From Verpa conica (Eukaryota; Ascomycota; Pezizomycetes; Pezizales; Morchellaceae), in NCBI GenBank assembly GCA_033030425.1, contig JAUFSD010000024.1:992001-1056000 (forward strand): DNA of 64,000 nt, given 5' to 3'. The stretch's first letter is position 1. The number at the start of each line of letters is the position of its first letter. The notes beneath the pieces are model-generated. The model was not told the DNA's origin. It saw nothing but the letters and a program-made list of their open reading frames with translations, and searched no databases. The translations under genes were made by a program, and so were the position numbers. Shown here one piece after another: positions 11,960 through 23,961 of this stretch.

Positions 11960-14177
11960 TTATTCTGCGTCTTGGGCTTGTTCTGCTTGCACCTCCACTT
12001 CCTGCACCTGCACTTCCTCCTGCATAGCCACTTCCTCCTGCTCTGGCTCATATAGTTCATCCTTCCAGATCCCTTCATACACCCCCCTTCCCCAAGAGTA
12101 GGCAGTCTCTGGCCATAAAGAGGCAGTATGCTTTCCAGACCCGGAATTTCCCGCATGGGGCTCATCAAAGTTTCTGTCAGGCCTCTTACCTCGCTTCCCT
12201 TCTGCCCACCATTCATCTACAACCAAAGCAGCCACATTCGCACCCATCAATGAGCTCATCTCCATGTCGCTGCCAAGAGACTCAATGGATGAGGTGTAAT
12301 ACAAGTTAGGCGAGAGTTTAAGAGGCGGGAGAGGTGTTGTTTGAGTGAGAGGATATACATAGGGCATCGCAGCGGGCCACTTTATTATATATTAGTTGCT
12401 GCCAGATGTGGATTGAGAGGGGGGGGGGCTACCTCGTGACGGTAGATCCAAGTAATAATTCCGTCTTCTTCCCCTCCAGCACCGAGCATTGCTTTGATAG
12501 TTGCATCCTCCATTCTTGCAGGTGAAACAATCTTATAAAGCCATTCTTCAATCACAACCCCCATAAGGTCAACTCTATCAACTCGTTTCACGCTCTTAAT
12601 CTCATAGAATCCGACTGCGCCCACACCATCTACTCCAGTTCTACCATTGAGGGACTCGAATTCGTCGCCACGTAGCGTGGTTAGCATAGTTTCAGGGACT
12701 TCGCCTTTATAATGAAAGTATCCTCCTGATAGTTTCCTTGGGGATTTAAACAACGTCACATGAAGCTCCGTATACTCCCGCTCTTCAGGAACGTTTTCCA
12801 AAGGCTCTCCCTTAATATCCAACTTGGCAAACTGGTACGGTGCAGCAAGAATCACAGTATCGAACTCTCTGTATTCGCCATCTTCGGGGTCACTCTCACC
12901 CTCTGTTGGCTGACTCGCGAGGACCCAACCACCCCAATCCATCCTCCGGAGTCCGAAAGCAGAAGTATCGAGTTTCAATTCCGCTTTGCTATACTCAACC
13001 ATTGATTGGAACAAGCCCCAGTGGCCGCCTTTAACAGTCATATCACCACCATCATCAGGCGCCGTCATAGCTGCAAGCCCACTCATAGTTCCGAGGTTTT
13101 GCGTAAAATCACGGCGCGTCCAAGAGTTTACTAAGTCTTTTTGGAACCCCATGCTGACGCCATGAGACGAGAGGAGTTGTGTACCAGTTGACGATAGCTC
13201 TTCTTCTAGTTCAAGGTCTTTTACGACTGCGGTAAGAGATGTAAACGGGAAAAACAGTGGAGAGTGGATGCGGTTAAACTTTGCTCGGGTGGCTTTTACA
13301 GTATTTTGAGTGTTACGTGGAGAGTGACCATAGAAGAAGAATAGCTTAAACGACCACCACCAGCCAGTTAAGAAATTTGTAGGATGGGCTTGGCGGTAGA
13401 CTATTGAGTTGCCATCGAAACTGTTTTTCATAAGTATCGGGCTAGATGAAGTGGGAAGGGGAAACATACACGCCCCAACGGTCCCCGCTGCGGCCGGAGA
13501 GATCAGTATCTTCGCGGCCATCAAGCATGACAGGAGTTAGACCGAGATGATTGACGGCATCGACAAGATTCTTGTTAGCTGCGTGGAAGCCCCGTGCGGC
13601 GATTTGTACGGTGTCAAATTCATTATCGTCACTGAGGCGGATCTGGCACGTGGAGCGACCACCGATATGCGAGTCTTTTTCATAAATGGTTATATCAGCG
13701 AGGATACCGCGTTCGCGGGTGAATTTGCGAATATTGTAAGCTGCGGATGCACCTGCAGGGCCGGCGCCTAGTTGCGTTAAAGAAATGTGTTAGTATATGT
13801 TGACAAAGAAAGAGTAGGCATGCGGAGTATTTACCAATAATAGCAACCTTTCTCACATATGGGGCATCTGCATGCGGGCGGAGTTTTACGAATAGCCCGA
13901 TTGAAAGTAGCCCGCTGAAAATGAGGAAATAAAAGAACCCCGCAACACTGCAGAACTGCAGTAAAGTATTCCGAGAGGAGCTACGAGACCCCCAATCTCG
14001 GCCCGGGGCACTTCCCGGGGCCCGTCTGGTATGAATATTACCTGCCCATCCACCACCTGAGGCTGACCCTTGGTGATTACAGTATGACGATTGTATAGAT
14101 GAAGGAGGTCTTCGAGTACTACGCTCACTCCTTATGAGAGCAGATTTCTCTGTGTAAGCCGGTGGTAGGTTATTCAT
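11960..14177 (-). CDS. Prenylcysteine oxidase/lyase (FAD-dependent), 682 aa
   Basis: This enzyme family cleaves the thioether of prenylcysteines released from degraded prenylated proteins, using FAD. Exons 14177-13835, 13767-13470, 13420-12433 and 12379-11960 are joined by introns of 67, 49 and 53 nt with all phases matching. An N-terminal polar tail precedes a membrane span (FFYFLIFSGLLSIGLFV, about residues 78-95). The dinucleotide fold AIIGAGPAGASAAY is interrupted by intron 1; IYEKDSHIGGRS follows. Later family blocks include the GGHWGLFQ segment, FDTVILAAPYQ, and a C-terminal NLYYTSSIESLGSDM and MGANVAALV. The last intron joins RHEWPAAMPYVYPLTQT. A Glu/Gln-rich tail ends the protein and is longer than in animal PCYOX1 (about 500 residues). 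An N-terminal anchor instead of a cleaved signal is an inference. Confidence 0.9.
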
Positions 14178-17100
14178 GGTGTTGGAACTCGCCCCGGGGA
14201 TGGGAAAGAGGAAGAGGGGAAAGAGGGAGAGTTCCTTGTTACGGACAGAATATGTGCTGTCCTAGTAGATCGCTATTGGGTAGCTAGAACATAAACAAAC
14301 TTGCTTGTGCATAAAGATGAGGGGGTACAACTCTCCGGTGTATTGATAAACGTTATTAACAAATGGTAGTGTGGTGTGACCCTGTGAGATTCAGGCGTCC
14401 AACAGTGCCCAATGCAGGTGGGCACTGGCACGCTTAATAAGGTAGTGATCACCATTAAACTTAAGAGCCTCACGACTAGGTACCTCGCGGCGTGGTACTT
14501 AGAGGCATAGCGCTGCACTCATTTATAGCACTGCTTTCAGAACAGGGATGTCAGGGCTAGGGTTTTCTAATACTCACCATAAAATCTTGGGTTCGCTTGG
14601 AGATTACTACCATTTACCGCGCTCTGTTCGGCTTTCGGTAATAATAATCACCTCACCGGAACTATATTTGCTTTACTACTTACGGTCAATTGCTTCGTTG
14701 CTTTTATACTTCCTTACCGACTGATAGTACATACAGGGGTACCCACCGTCGGGACCTGTTCCCGTTTTGGGGTCCCACTTGTGTATAAGATCATCTCAAT
14801 TGGCCCGTTTCTATAATGGCGAGATTTAAAGTCCTCCTTTCCTGTAATAAGAGTTATGTGATTTTTTTTCTGATGGTGCTGGTTATAGCTCTTCAAACAC
14901 GAGTACTCGACAGCGTCCTAAGAAGCAGACTTTGGTTGAAAGTGATACCTGTAGGGCTGGTGTCCGAAAGCCCTTTAGGGCTAGAGTCTTCTCCCTGTGG
15001 CGATGGCCGATGTGGCTCAAAAGTAGAACTGGTCGCCTTTAAACGAGTCAAAGTAACTTGCGATACGTCCTGGTGCCTGAGGTTTTGGTCCACTTTTATA
15101 CCATATTATGATGTTTATTGGCTTGAGTCTTGATGACCTTTTGAATCAGGCGTCTTATTTTCAATTAAGCGAACATCCATCCAGATATAATATATTAATG
15201 AAGAAATGGGCTAAACTTAAATGATAGGAGAAAGTGTTTCCTAGAAATGGGTCCCAACAGTCCCCGGTGGAAATTTGACGCCCATGGTGGTTGACCTTCT
15301 TGTTACCGGTGGATATTTAAACAATATCATTGGCTACCAGCCCTTGTCCGGCAGCAATAATTCTACCAGGGCTATATTTCTAGGCACGACCAAGCAGACC
15401 GGGATATTTTCGATATGCTCAGCTTATATAGCGTTGCGCCATGCCAATGATGAAGCAGTAGGCTATATCCCCTCTCATTGGCTGTTGTACAGTGCAATGT
15501 GTCAAAACGAGTTGGGCACGGGACTAGCAGCAGGCACTAAAATATCCTATTCTGGTGATGGTAGTACCAATAACAGTAATGTTTCTAGTTGCACCCATGG
15601 CCCATCCTCGCCACAAGAAGGTGGGGTTCCTACTCTATAGGTAAGCTTTTGGCAACAGATAACACAAAACAAGCTTATTTAAATCGACAAACTATAGCAG
15701 TGCTTCCCGCTCCACTGGAAGCTGATCTTATATCCTAGGACTAGGTTCGGGATCGTGTTAATTGCTGGTAGTGAAGACGGTAATGGTTCTTTGAATTATC
15801 CCTTAGCAGGTGGTTATAGTTTATCCTCAGATTTTAGCACTGGAAGACGGCTCGTTATTTATGTCCGGGTAATCAGGTTTATATGGGAGAGGAAGGTTCC
15901 CCAGGGTTGGTGCCACGTTGAATTCTAATCGCGAACTTCCTATCACGCATGCGTACACTCAGAGCCGTGTCTGGGGGATTCAGATTACCCGGGCGCAAAA
16001 GACTAACAACAACCTAAAAAGCAGGCGGAGAACAGGTTCCCGCAACTAATGAAACACAAAACTAGTAGTTTTTCTTAGGACCGTTTTACTAGACATCTTT
16101 CGAACAACCTCACCCTCGGGCGGCGAAACCTCTTGGAGCTACTTGCCCAAATCCAATCTCTCCAGCTCTCTAAATCTCAGCAATAATTTATGACGGTTTC
16201 CTAGAACAGGCAGACGCTATAATTACCAGGTATATTCGAGAGGGCTAAGTGGACCCTAGTCTAGTATAAATGAGGGCTTGAGAATATCAAGATGCATATT
16301 AACAGCTTTAGTTTATATTAATCAGGCGCATTGATCTGTGTTATACTAAGATTCGGGTATGACTATTAGAATTACACAAAGAATTACTAACCATAATAGG
16401 GAATACTAAGAATATTTATCAATTATAAATTTATCGCATTACACTACTAAGGTGGATATAGGTATGGTAGCCGTTATAACAAACCCGAAGCCATATATAC
16501 TCAACATCTAGTTGTGATTTCAAAAGTACTGTCTTATTACTTGACGATGGAAGTGTGGTGCTAGGGGGGAGACTAACGGACTTTGGTTAGTTGGTTGCCA
16601 ATCCCTCGCTAGCTAGCTACGATATAGGAAAGCGTTACCTTTCCCTATTTCATAAAAAGGTTAATGATAGAACGGTATCAAAGGCTAATTTTTTTAGAAG
16701 AATACTTCTTATAGGTTTCTGGAGCGGGCTTGGGGTTAGGTGTTTATTCCTTTACTTCGTTCTCGGCTTACTTAGACCACAAGCTATCACTCGTTTATGC
16801 AAGAAGGCAGGGTAATCGCATACCACGATTTTACCACTTGGGATAATTCCTTGGGATGATCTTAGAGTACATAGTTCAGTAGTTTTCTGAGAGCGTTCTC
16901 CTAGAGGAATTAACAAGGCTAGAGTGAAAGCTATAAATACGGCCTGGATCTTTAGACTGGATACAAGCTCATGTGCCAAATATGTTTCCAGGTTGTCTTA
17001 ATAAGCGTAAACCCTAACCCTAAAACTTATATATGACAGGCTAAATGAAACATATCCCGCCCAATCACGAGTGATGAATTATGATTAAGATGTTCATCCA

Positions 17101-18297
17101 CAGGCGGTCGCAGTACGTATCGTAAGCTTTTCTTGCCATGCAAAAAGGCTCTATATACTCCAGACGTATATATAGTGGTATTTTAGGACCGGGTTTATGG
17201 TCCGGTGCGGCTTGTATATGGTGATTTTATTCGGCCAGGTCACTCAGTCATCTCGTTTTGGGGTTTGGCTTTTGTATCAAGGAGAATCTTCGGTAGATTA
17301 TGCACGCGCTCCTCGTAATCATCAGCTAGAGGTTAAGATGAGGCTCTTCGTGCAGTATGTCATTCTCATGTTTCGGCAAATATCCCAGTGGACCGATCCT
17401 GGGAGGCGTTACGTTAGCTGGGGGTAATTTAGTGAATGGTTTTACGCTTGAGATGATCATGAATACAGTGGCGATCTCACACCCTCTTTACTCGAAATAA
17501 TAAATCTGCCCAATCAACTACTAATCCATAGAACTGCACTTATCGATAAAACTCAATTTGACAAATTTGATAATCTGCCAACAGTACGAACTACGGATAG
17601 CGGTAGTTGATTATTATTAGTTTAGTTTATCCATGCACTCTACATACATAAACGGATTGAAGTTGAGGCTCTGGAGGTACGTATGGTACATGCAACTGAT
17701 CGAGACGAATTGCTACCACTAATACACACTGTTTTAGACAGACGTACCTACGTCATCTGAATTTCGATTGATGGGTATGCTCTTGCTATTATGAAAAAAC
17801 TTGAGAACACAGTCCAGGACTGGAGACAGATATTATGCATATGTGATTGTGTTTCGGTCTAGTATACGTATAACTACTCAGTAATATAGAAATGAACTTT
17901 TAGTGCAAGAGTGGTAAGGGAATACTAGCCCTCATAACTTTACCAGTGTAACACTATCTTCAGTGAGTTAGATCGTTAAATCAGAACTGAGCTTTTGCCC
18001 GATTGATAGCCAGGAAAATATATGCACGTACCTAGATATCTTTAACTAAGCCAGACCACGTACTGTACACCTAAAGGTAGTCCTAATAGCCAGCGTAAAC
18101 ATACAAACTTGACCAACCTATTGATAGAGTATGTAAGACCCTCAATATCACTGTATAATAATTGAACTTAAAGACTACTTTAGAAAGAGCGACTCTCGAA
18201 CTCCTGACCTTAAGATTCTTACCGGTTTTCCAGTCTTTTACCCCCATGTTAGGTTCCCTAGCACTTCCCGTTTTGTTCCAAATTCTCAAAACCGCAA
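14178..18297. other. AT-rich gene desert, about 4 kb
   Basis: No gene I can support. A 121-codon open frame at 15275-15640 (+) has ordinary amino-acid composition but no recognisable domain. A short telomere-like stretch (two CCCTAA units) lies at about 17008. The composition suggests old decayed sequence. Confidence 0.5.
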
Positions 18298-19661
18298 ATG
18301 AGTTCCTCCACGGGTTCGCCCAGCGAGCCGTTCGATTTTGTCACAGCGTATAAGTGGGAGGTGCCGAAAATCCAGGGGTGGTTGAGAGAAGTTACGGTGG
18401 GTTGTAAAGGTGTGGACGGTTGTAAAGGTGTGGGCGGTTGTGAATGTGCAGACCAGGGACTCAAGGAGCTCTGGACCAAATTTCTATGGCCGCACTTGTA
18501 AGGATATTTATTCAGCTTGCGCTAAGAGGGTTGTGCTAACGTCTCTTTAGTAATGAAGGAGAATCTATACGATTTACTTCCGACGGCAAGGCGTTATGCT
18601 CCATGCAATTTTCCTTAAATGGGGTCTCATTCAACATATACTCTTCGTGGTGCGCACTTGCAATAGTGCTAAACCTTAAGCTCCCACCTTACGACCCGGA
18701 ACGTGGGAGTGCTCAGGCATATGCCCACACAATCTTGGTTTTTCTGGCGAAGTGGTCAAGTTCAATTAGTTCGTGCCTACGGCCCAACAAATACAGCCCA
18801 CCTGTCTATAGCGTCTTTTTTGCCAAAGGGGACCAACTCTCGGCTCCGAGTACTAGCAAAAGTCTTGTCACAATTATTAGTACGGGAAAATGTAGCAGCC
18901 TCAATCCCGGCAAAGAAAGGGCTAAGATATTTAATTATTGGGATTCTGGGAGGTTGGGTCAGTTAGATGAGCTTTTTGACCGCAACGACAATCCGTTACT
19001 TGAGAGGAATTCATGGTTAAAGGAAGGGGGTGGGGATGTGACTTTGGGGCCTAGGGCACCAGTGGACCTTGAGAATATCAAAAACAGCATCTTGGGCTTA
19101 CAGTCATCGGACTTCATGCAGGACTCAGTTAACGAAAATACGCTGAAGTTATATGTCAAGAAAATGAATTTTGGTGAGAGCAAAAAGCTTGTTGTTACTC
19201 AACAACTTCTTGGAAGTTGTGCTGAGACCTGGGGATTCATGATGATGAGCAAAGTCGTCAGACGCGGCGGTAGCTATACTTCAATATCGGTATCCAACTA
19301 TAAGCCTGAAAAATTGAAACTACTTGAAAATTACGAGGTTGGGGATTTCAAGTCAAAGCCTGGCTGCTATAATTGTGTCTATCTATCAAGCGCAATTGAG
19401 GCCAATTACGGAATTCTGCAGGAGGAAAATAAAGGAAAAAGGTCCGCGAACCCTCCCCCAGCACCACCTGCAATTCGTGGAACCTCGACGACTCCTCCAC
19501 AGAGTAGCCAAGATTACCAGATGTCGGAGGATAACCCCCCGAGCTCGCAAACAAAGAGACCGATAAGCGAAACCGATCCGGAGATATGCATAGACCAAGT
19601 TAATAAGAGGCACCGGGCCTGTGTAGTTCAAAGAGAACCTCGGCCAGACACGGGTGCATGA
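18298..19661 (+). CDS. Orphan protein with short Gly/Cys repeat, 2 exons, 436 aa
   Basis: Not recognised. Exons 18298-18497 and 18551-19661 are joined across a 53-nt intron (GTAAGG donor, GTGCTAAC branch region, TTTAG acceptor). The split codon becomes Phe, giving FLWPHFNEGESIRF, and the frame is kept. Residues about 38-52 contain a tandem GCKGVDGCKGVGGCEC repeat encoded by an 18-bp DNA repeat. The middle is mixed alpha/beta-like sequence with several tryptophans and cysteines. The last 80 residues are Pro/Ser/Thr-rich and end with a basic KRHRA patch. It stands alone between two AT-rich deserts, with no neighbour for context. It is probably a lineage-restricted gene; an old relic that happens to remain open is possible but unlikely at this length. 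Confidence 0.55.
18410..18455 (+). repeat. 18-bp tandem repeat inside the orphan gene
   Basis: The unit GGTTGTAAAGGTGTGGAC occurs about two and a half times with substitutions. It keeps the reading frame and encodes GCKGV(D/G). Confidence 0.75.
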
Positions 19662-22600
19662 AAGGGTTCGGTCAAGTGTACTACAGACTAAGAGATGATT
19701 CTGATCTTCATAAATATAATTAGGAGGCGGAGGATTCTCTCAGGCCGTAATAGGTGGGGGCAAAGTTAAAAGAGTCAAATTTCCATGAGATGAAGATCAA
19801 GCAATGGAAATAGGCACCTGCCTACTATTTTATATACTCTTGGTGTCGTTTCAATGCCCGTGTTCTTTTTTTTATTTATTTAGCTTTTTACCCCTATTTT
19901 CTTACTTTTGCGATTGAAGTGCTTATGGATGTTATGAACTGGGTGGAGGCAATTTTTGTTTTTGAGTTTTGAGTTTCTTTCGTATTTTATTACAGAAGTT
20001 CATTGGGCCGGCTACTTGTATTGTTCTGAGATAATGTATGCCCGCATATTTATTTCTTATTCATGTCTTTGGAAACTGTAGTACAAAAGATGGAATGTAT
20101 TTTCTGACTTAAATCAGCCATCTCGGGTGACGTGAATTTAATCCACAAGACTTAGTTTCCAAGGGTTACTACTATTAACCCCAGCCTTCAAGGTAGGGCT
20201 ATCACTCCGAGGTATCAGATGCCTGGTTTTATATGATATCTTTATTTATCAACTGTATTATGAAAAATGACCTGAAGCTCTCGAGCTCCAAAGGTTTAAC
20301 GCTACTAATTATAAGCCCTGATTAATATATACTACTCAGCCCGATAACGCCCCAAGGTTAACTCGTATCGATAAACCCCGCAGCCAGGCTTCACTTCAGC
20401 TTCATTTATTTTGACTTCCATTCGTTAGTTTGGTTCTTGTTCAATGCCTAGTTGGAATTGCCCTACGGCCTGGGCCTGTAGTCAAACTTTTGGGTTGTGT
20501 AACCAACTCCGAAGTATGGATCGGCCGCTTGATAAAAATTATGATGGCTGGCAGGGCTGTATAAATGTTAATTCGCTCTATTGATCTATATGTAGTTTTA
20601 TTCAAAACGTGGCGTCTCTGTGCGAGACAAACCAACAAGGATGGTACCGACGCTAATTTAACACGGCCTCCTCCGAGAATAAAATTTTTTCACAACCCAT
20701 ACAACATATCGTATTAATTAACGTAACCTGCTAGCACTAACTTTGACAAATTATGACCCCAAAAACATGTGACCCTACTCTATGAATTACGGGGTGACCC
20801 AGCGTTTCCCTCGCACCTCCTATAATGTAAACCTGTACGTAAGATTGAATTTCGGATCGGCCTGTACGTGGGCACTAATATGACTGACAACATGGCACAT
20901 ATATTCTAGAGAATTTCAGGTTAATAAATTAATTACTGAAGATAACTAATACAGAGGAAATGCGGTTTTTAGCTTTGATATTTTACCATAGGCCAGCCAG
21001 TCCATTTACTTAGACCCTCACATATGATCTCGTTATCCATGACGAGGTATGTACTCGGGGCGAGGGCACATACGGGCAGGCCTAACTCATCTAATGAAAT
21101 ATTGTAGTAAGCTATTAGCCATCAACTTACTAGATATGCATGTACAGACTTATATACCCGGATACAAATGTGTTTTGTATATATCCCAGCGGCAAGGAGG
21201 GTATCGGCATCAATACCTGCCTGGGTTTGGTGTATTATCCAAGCTAGAGTAGTCTAAAAGGTACTGCTACATGATATAATGTACAATAAATTTTAGGTAC
21301 TACATAATGCCACTTATATATCTCTGGGCCATAAAGCACTACCCTATTTTGTGTCATCCCTAGTATATACATTTATAATTTACCCGGAGAGCTAACCTTG
21401 CAGCTTCCCCGCTCGACACATTAGACCGCATTCATCATACCAATCTCTTCCCCCTCACCACACCGATAACTTCTCTTTCATTTCAGTTTTATGAATAGAA
21501 AACCCTACTACTTACTCACATCTTAACGGTACTCGATTCTGTATAGAACGACTCTAGCCATGTTTCTAGGCCAATCGGAGATTAGTTACTATTAACAATA
21601 CCAGAGCCAAGAACTGGATCCATCTGCGCAAAGGAACTATCTTCCTTTCGGATACCACGATGCTCTAGAATGTTTCAAGAGCTAGTCAGTAAACCTAGGA
21701 GTTGGGCTACATAGGTCTGACAACTCTGAAGGGCTAGCTACTCTGGCTAATATACAAGCATTCAGAGACTCCCCGCCGGCCCAGGATAGCCACTATATTC
21801 CCCAAGCTCTCTTAGTAAACCTACTAATATATAAGTATAGAATTCCGAACTTGAATGGCTCTAGGCTTATAGTACTATGTCACTATTATTAAGGACCGTA
21901 TTACTCCAGCTTATTGCGTTTTTCACAAAATTTCCCAACCTCCGTTTATGGTGTATCGCTCGAAGAGCCATAAACCGTCGTCAGATCCGTATGAAGAAGA
22001 AGAAATATCGTTATTCAGGTCCTTGGGCGGGGAGTCTACCGAGAATCTACCATAGTCAGAGCTAGCGACCACAGTCAATCTCGCTAATAACATACTACTT
22101 TCTAACGGTTTATCCTGGTATTAATGACCGAAGCCTTGGTACTTCCCGCTCTCTATTTGCGTGCGCATACATGAGAAGGCGCAGGCGCAGCGACAGGTCC
22201 GCGGACCAGGGAACTGATAGCTCTAGTTCTTGTTGAGAGCCTGTATATACAAGGCTATTGAGTACATGAGTTTATACTTATACATTAAATTACCCAATAT
22301 ACATCAGTACTAACGTCCCGGTTCAGGCTATCATCAGGGTCCCTCCACTCGGTTGTGAATTGCCGGTAGACCGTTACATGTGGGAAACGTGTCCTTTGGG
22401 GTTTACATCCATCTATACCAATTACGAGAGATACCAATAGGGTTACTCGTGTCGCTTAAAGTTCTCCTTGTTCAATAATTAATTAACCTTGGACTAAGAA
22501 CACATTGCATTTAGATCGGGAAACAGCCGTTATGCTATAGGTACTATTCGATACAACGGCGAAAATTGCCTTGCCTTGAGTAGCAGGCGGCGAGGGGTGC

Positions 22601-23166
22601 CCAAAATCTCCTATGACAAACATGTATAGAAATTCATATATATCAAGAGACAACCGAACTATAATAAGGTTAATGTCACGGGCTTTAATACAATATTATG
22701 TGAGAGTTGAACCCCCAATTATAAGTGAAACATTTGAAGTAGGGGCAAGTTTTATAGCCATCAGTCAAGCTTAGAATAGGGGGTTAAGATTTTCGTCGTA
22801 GCTGTCATTTAAAACCTAACAGGTGGTGTGCTTTACCGCCTCGATTACAAATGCTACTAGCTAGACCGGCCTAACATGCACACATAACTAGTGAATGAAT
22901 GAATAAGTACATGCAACCCCACACATAATTAGTAGAATAATATGCATAACAACAAAGCAAATCCTACTCAGTTATATTTCAAGGCCGTTTTAATACCCAC
23001 TCTACGTCACTGTTGTTTCTTTAATTGAGCAAGTTTAGCCTTAGCAGTCACTATTTATTATCCACCAAAATCTCTCGCAGTACCCAAATCTCTAATTTTT
23101 ATTATCCATTTCACGGGTAAAAACGATTTCTCGAGAAGTTCGGCGTACTTCCTCCTCTTTTAAAAG
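19662..23166. other. AT-rich gene desert, about 3.5 kb
   Basis: No supported gene. One short retroelement tail insertion at 22893-22919 is annotated separately. Other short open frames look random. Confidence 0.5.
22893..22919 (-). mobile_element. 27-bp retroelement tail insertion, subfamily A
   Basis: The insert begins GAATGAATGAATAAGTACAT and continues GCAACCC. It is flanked by CACACATAACTAGT (22879-22892) and CACACATAATTAGT (22920-22933), a 14-bp duplication with one C/T difference. The core AAGTACATGCAACCC matches the copy at 3869. The insertion is almost nothing but the tail. Confidence 0.7.
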
Positions 23167-23961
23167 ATGTCCTCTTCGGTAATCGAAATACTTTGCGCAC
23201 CACCTTTTTTTAATAAGGCCATCAATTCCTTTATGGCCACTTTGATAGAACTTGGGCTCGAGATAGTGTTCCTTCTAGCTCTAGAACTCATAACTCTAGT
23301 ACTACCAAAGGACTATTCGTCACCTAGACTTCGGCATACTCAGAGCTCAGCTCGCCCTACGATTGAAGTACAGCATCCAGTTAGTTCTTGTTCTGCTGAA
23401 AAACGATGTCCTACCAACCGTACAATTAGAGTACAGCATTCAGTTGATTCTTATCCCCCTACACATTCCCCTATTTCTACCTCAAGCCAACTCTCATCCC
23501 AGAACAATGACATATCGTGGGAAGATGTCTTGAGCCAGCTCATCAACACAGACTGGGAACCCCAGGAACTCAATAGATCTGACGAAGTGTATCAGTCTCG
23601 TATCCGTGCAGGATTTGGGCTAGAGTATATCCCTTTTACACAATATATTTGGCATAATGGAACAGACACAATTGTTGCCCGCTGCGAGAACGGAGTATAC
23701 GGCTTTGGGGTTGAGTTTGAGTATGGCTACCTTATTTCAGAGACAAACAGTGATGCACTAAGGTTTATGTTAAACCCCGGGTCAAGGCCCAAGGGGCCTA
23801 CTAGAAGAGGCTGGGGTACCTATGATGTTACTGCCGAGGACATATTTGGAGATAAATATGGGGAGGAGGAGGAGGAGGAGGAGGATGGGTATATTTCTAA
23901 CTCCTATGACTCTGGATTTGAAGACTGTAATAGTCCTGGTGCTATTAGAGTGTATCGATAG
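23167..23961 (+). CDS. Single-exon orphan membrane-type protein, 264 aa
   Basis: Not recognised. An uninterrupted frame starts MSSSVIEILCAPP. A hydrophobic segment at about residues 21-47 (LIELGLEIVFLLALELITLV) could be a membrane span. Residues about 61-95 hold two copies of a short motif, TIEVQHPVSS and TIRVQHSVDS, from a DNA direct repeat. The second half has a compact region rich in Tyr, Gly and Trp (FGLEYIPFTQYIWHNGTD, GVEFEYGYLISE), which may be a small folded domain. A run of Glu (GEEEEEEEDG) lies near the end. Flanks are AT-rich deserts. Alternatives are a fast-evolving secreted or surface protein. Confidence 0.5.
   Translation: MSSSVIEILCAPPFFNKAINSFMATLIELGLEIVFLLALELITLVLPKDYSSPRLRHTQSSARPTIEVQHPVSSCSAEKRCPTNRTIRVQHSVDSYPPTHSPISTSSQLSSQNNDISWEDVLSQLINTDWEPQELNRSDEVYQSRIRAGFGLEYIPFTQYIWHNGTDTIVARCENGVYGFGVEFEYGYLISETNSDALRFMLNPGSRPKGPTRRGWGTYDVTAEDIFGDKYGEEEEEEEDGYISNSYDSGFEDCNSPGAIRVYR

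Noticed and set aside
17005..17030. Interstitial telomere repeat
   Set aside because: Only about two CCCTAA units; too short to be more than chance in this sequence.
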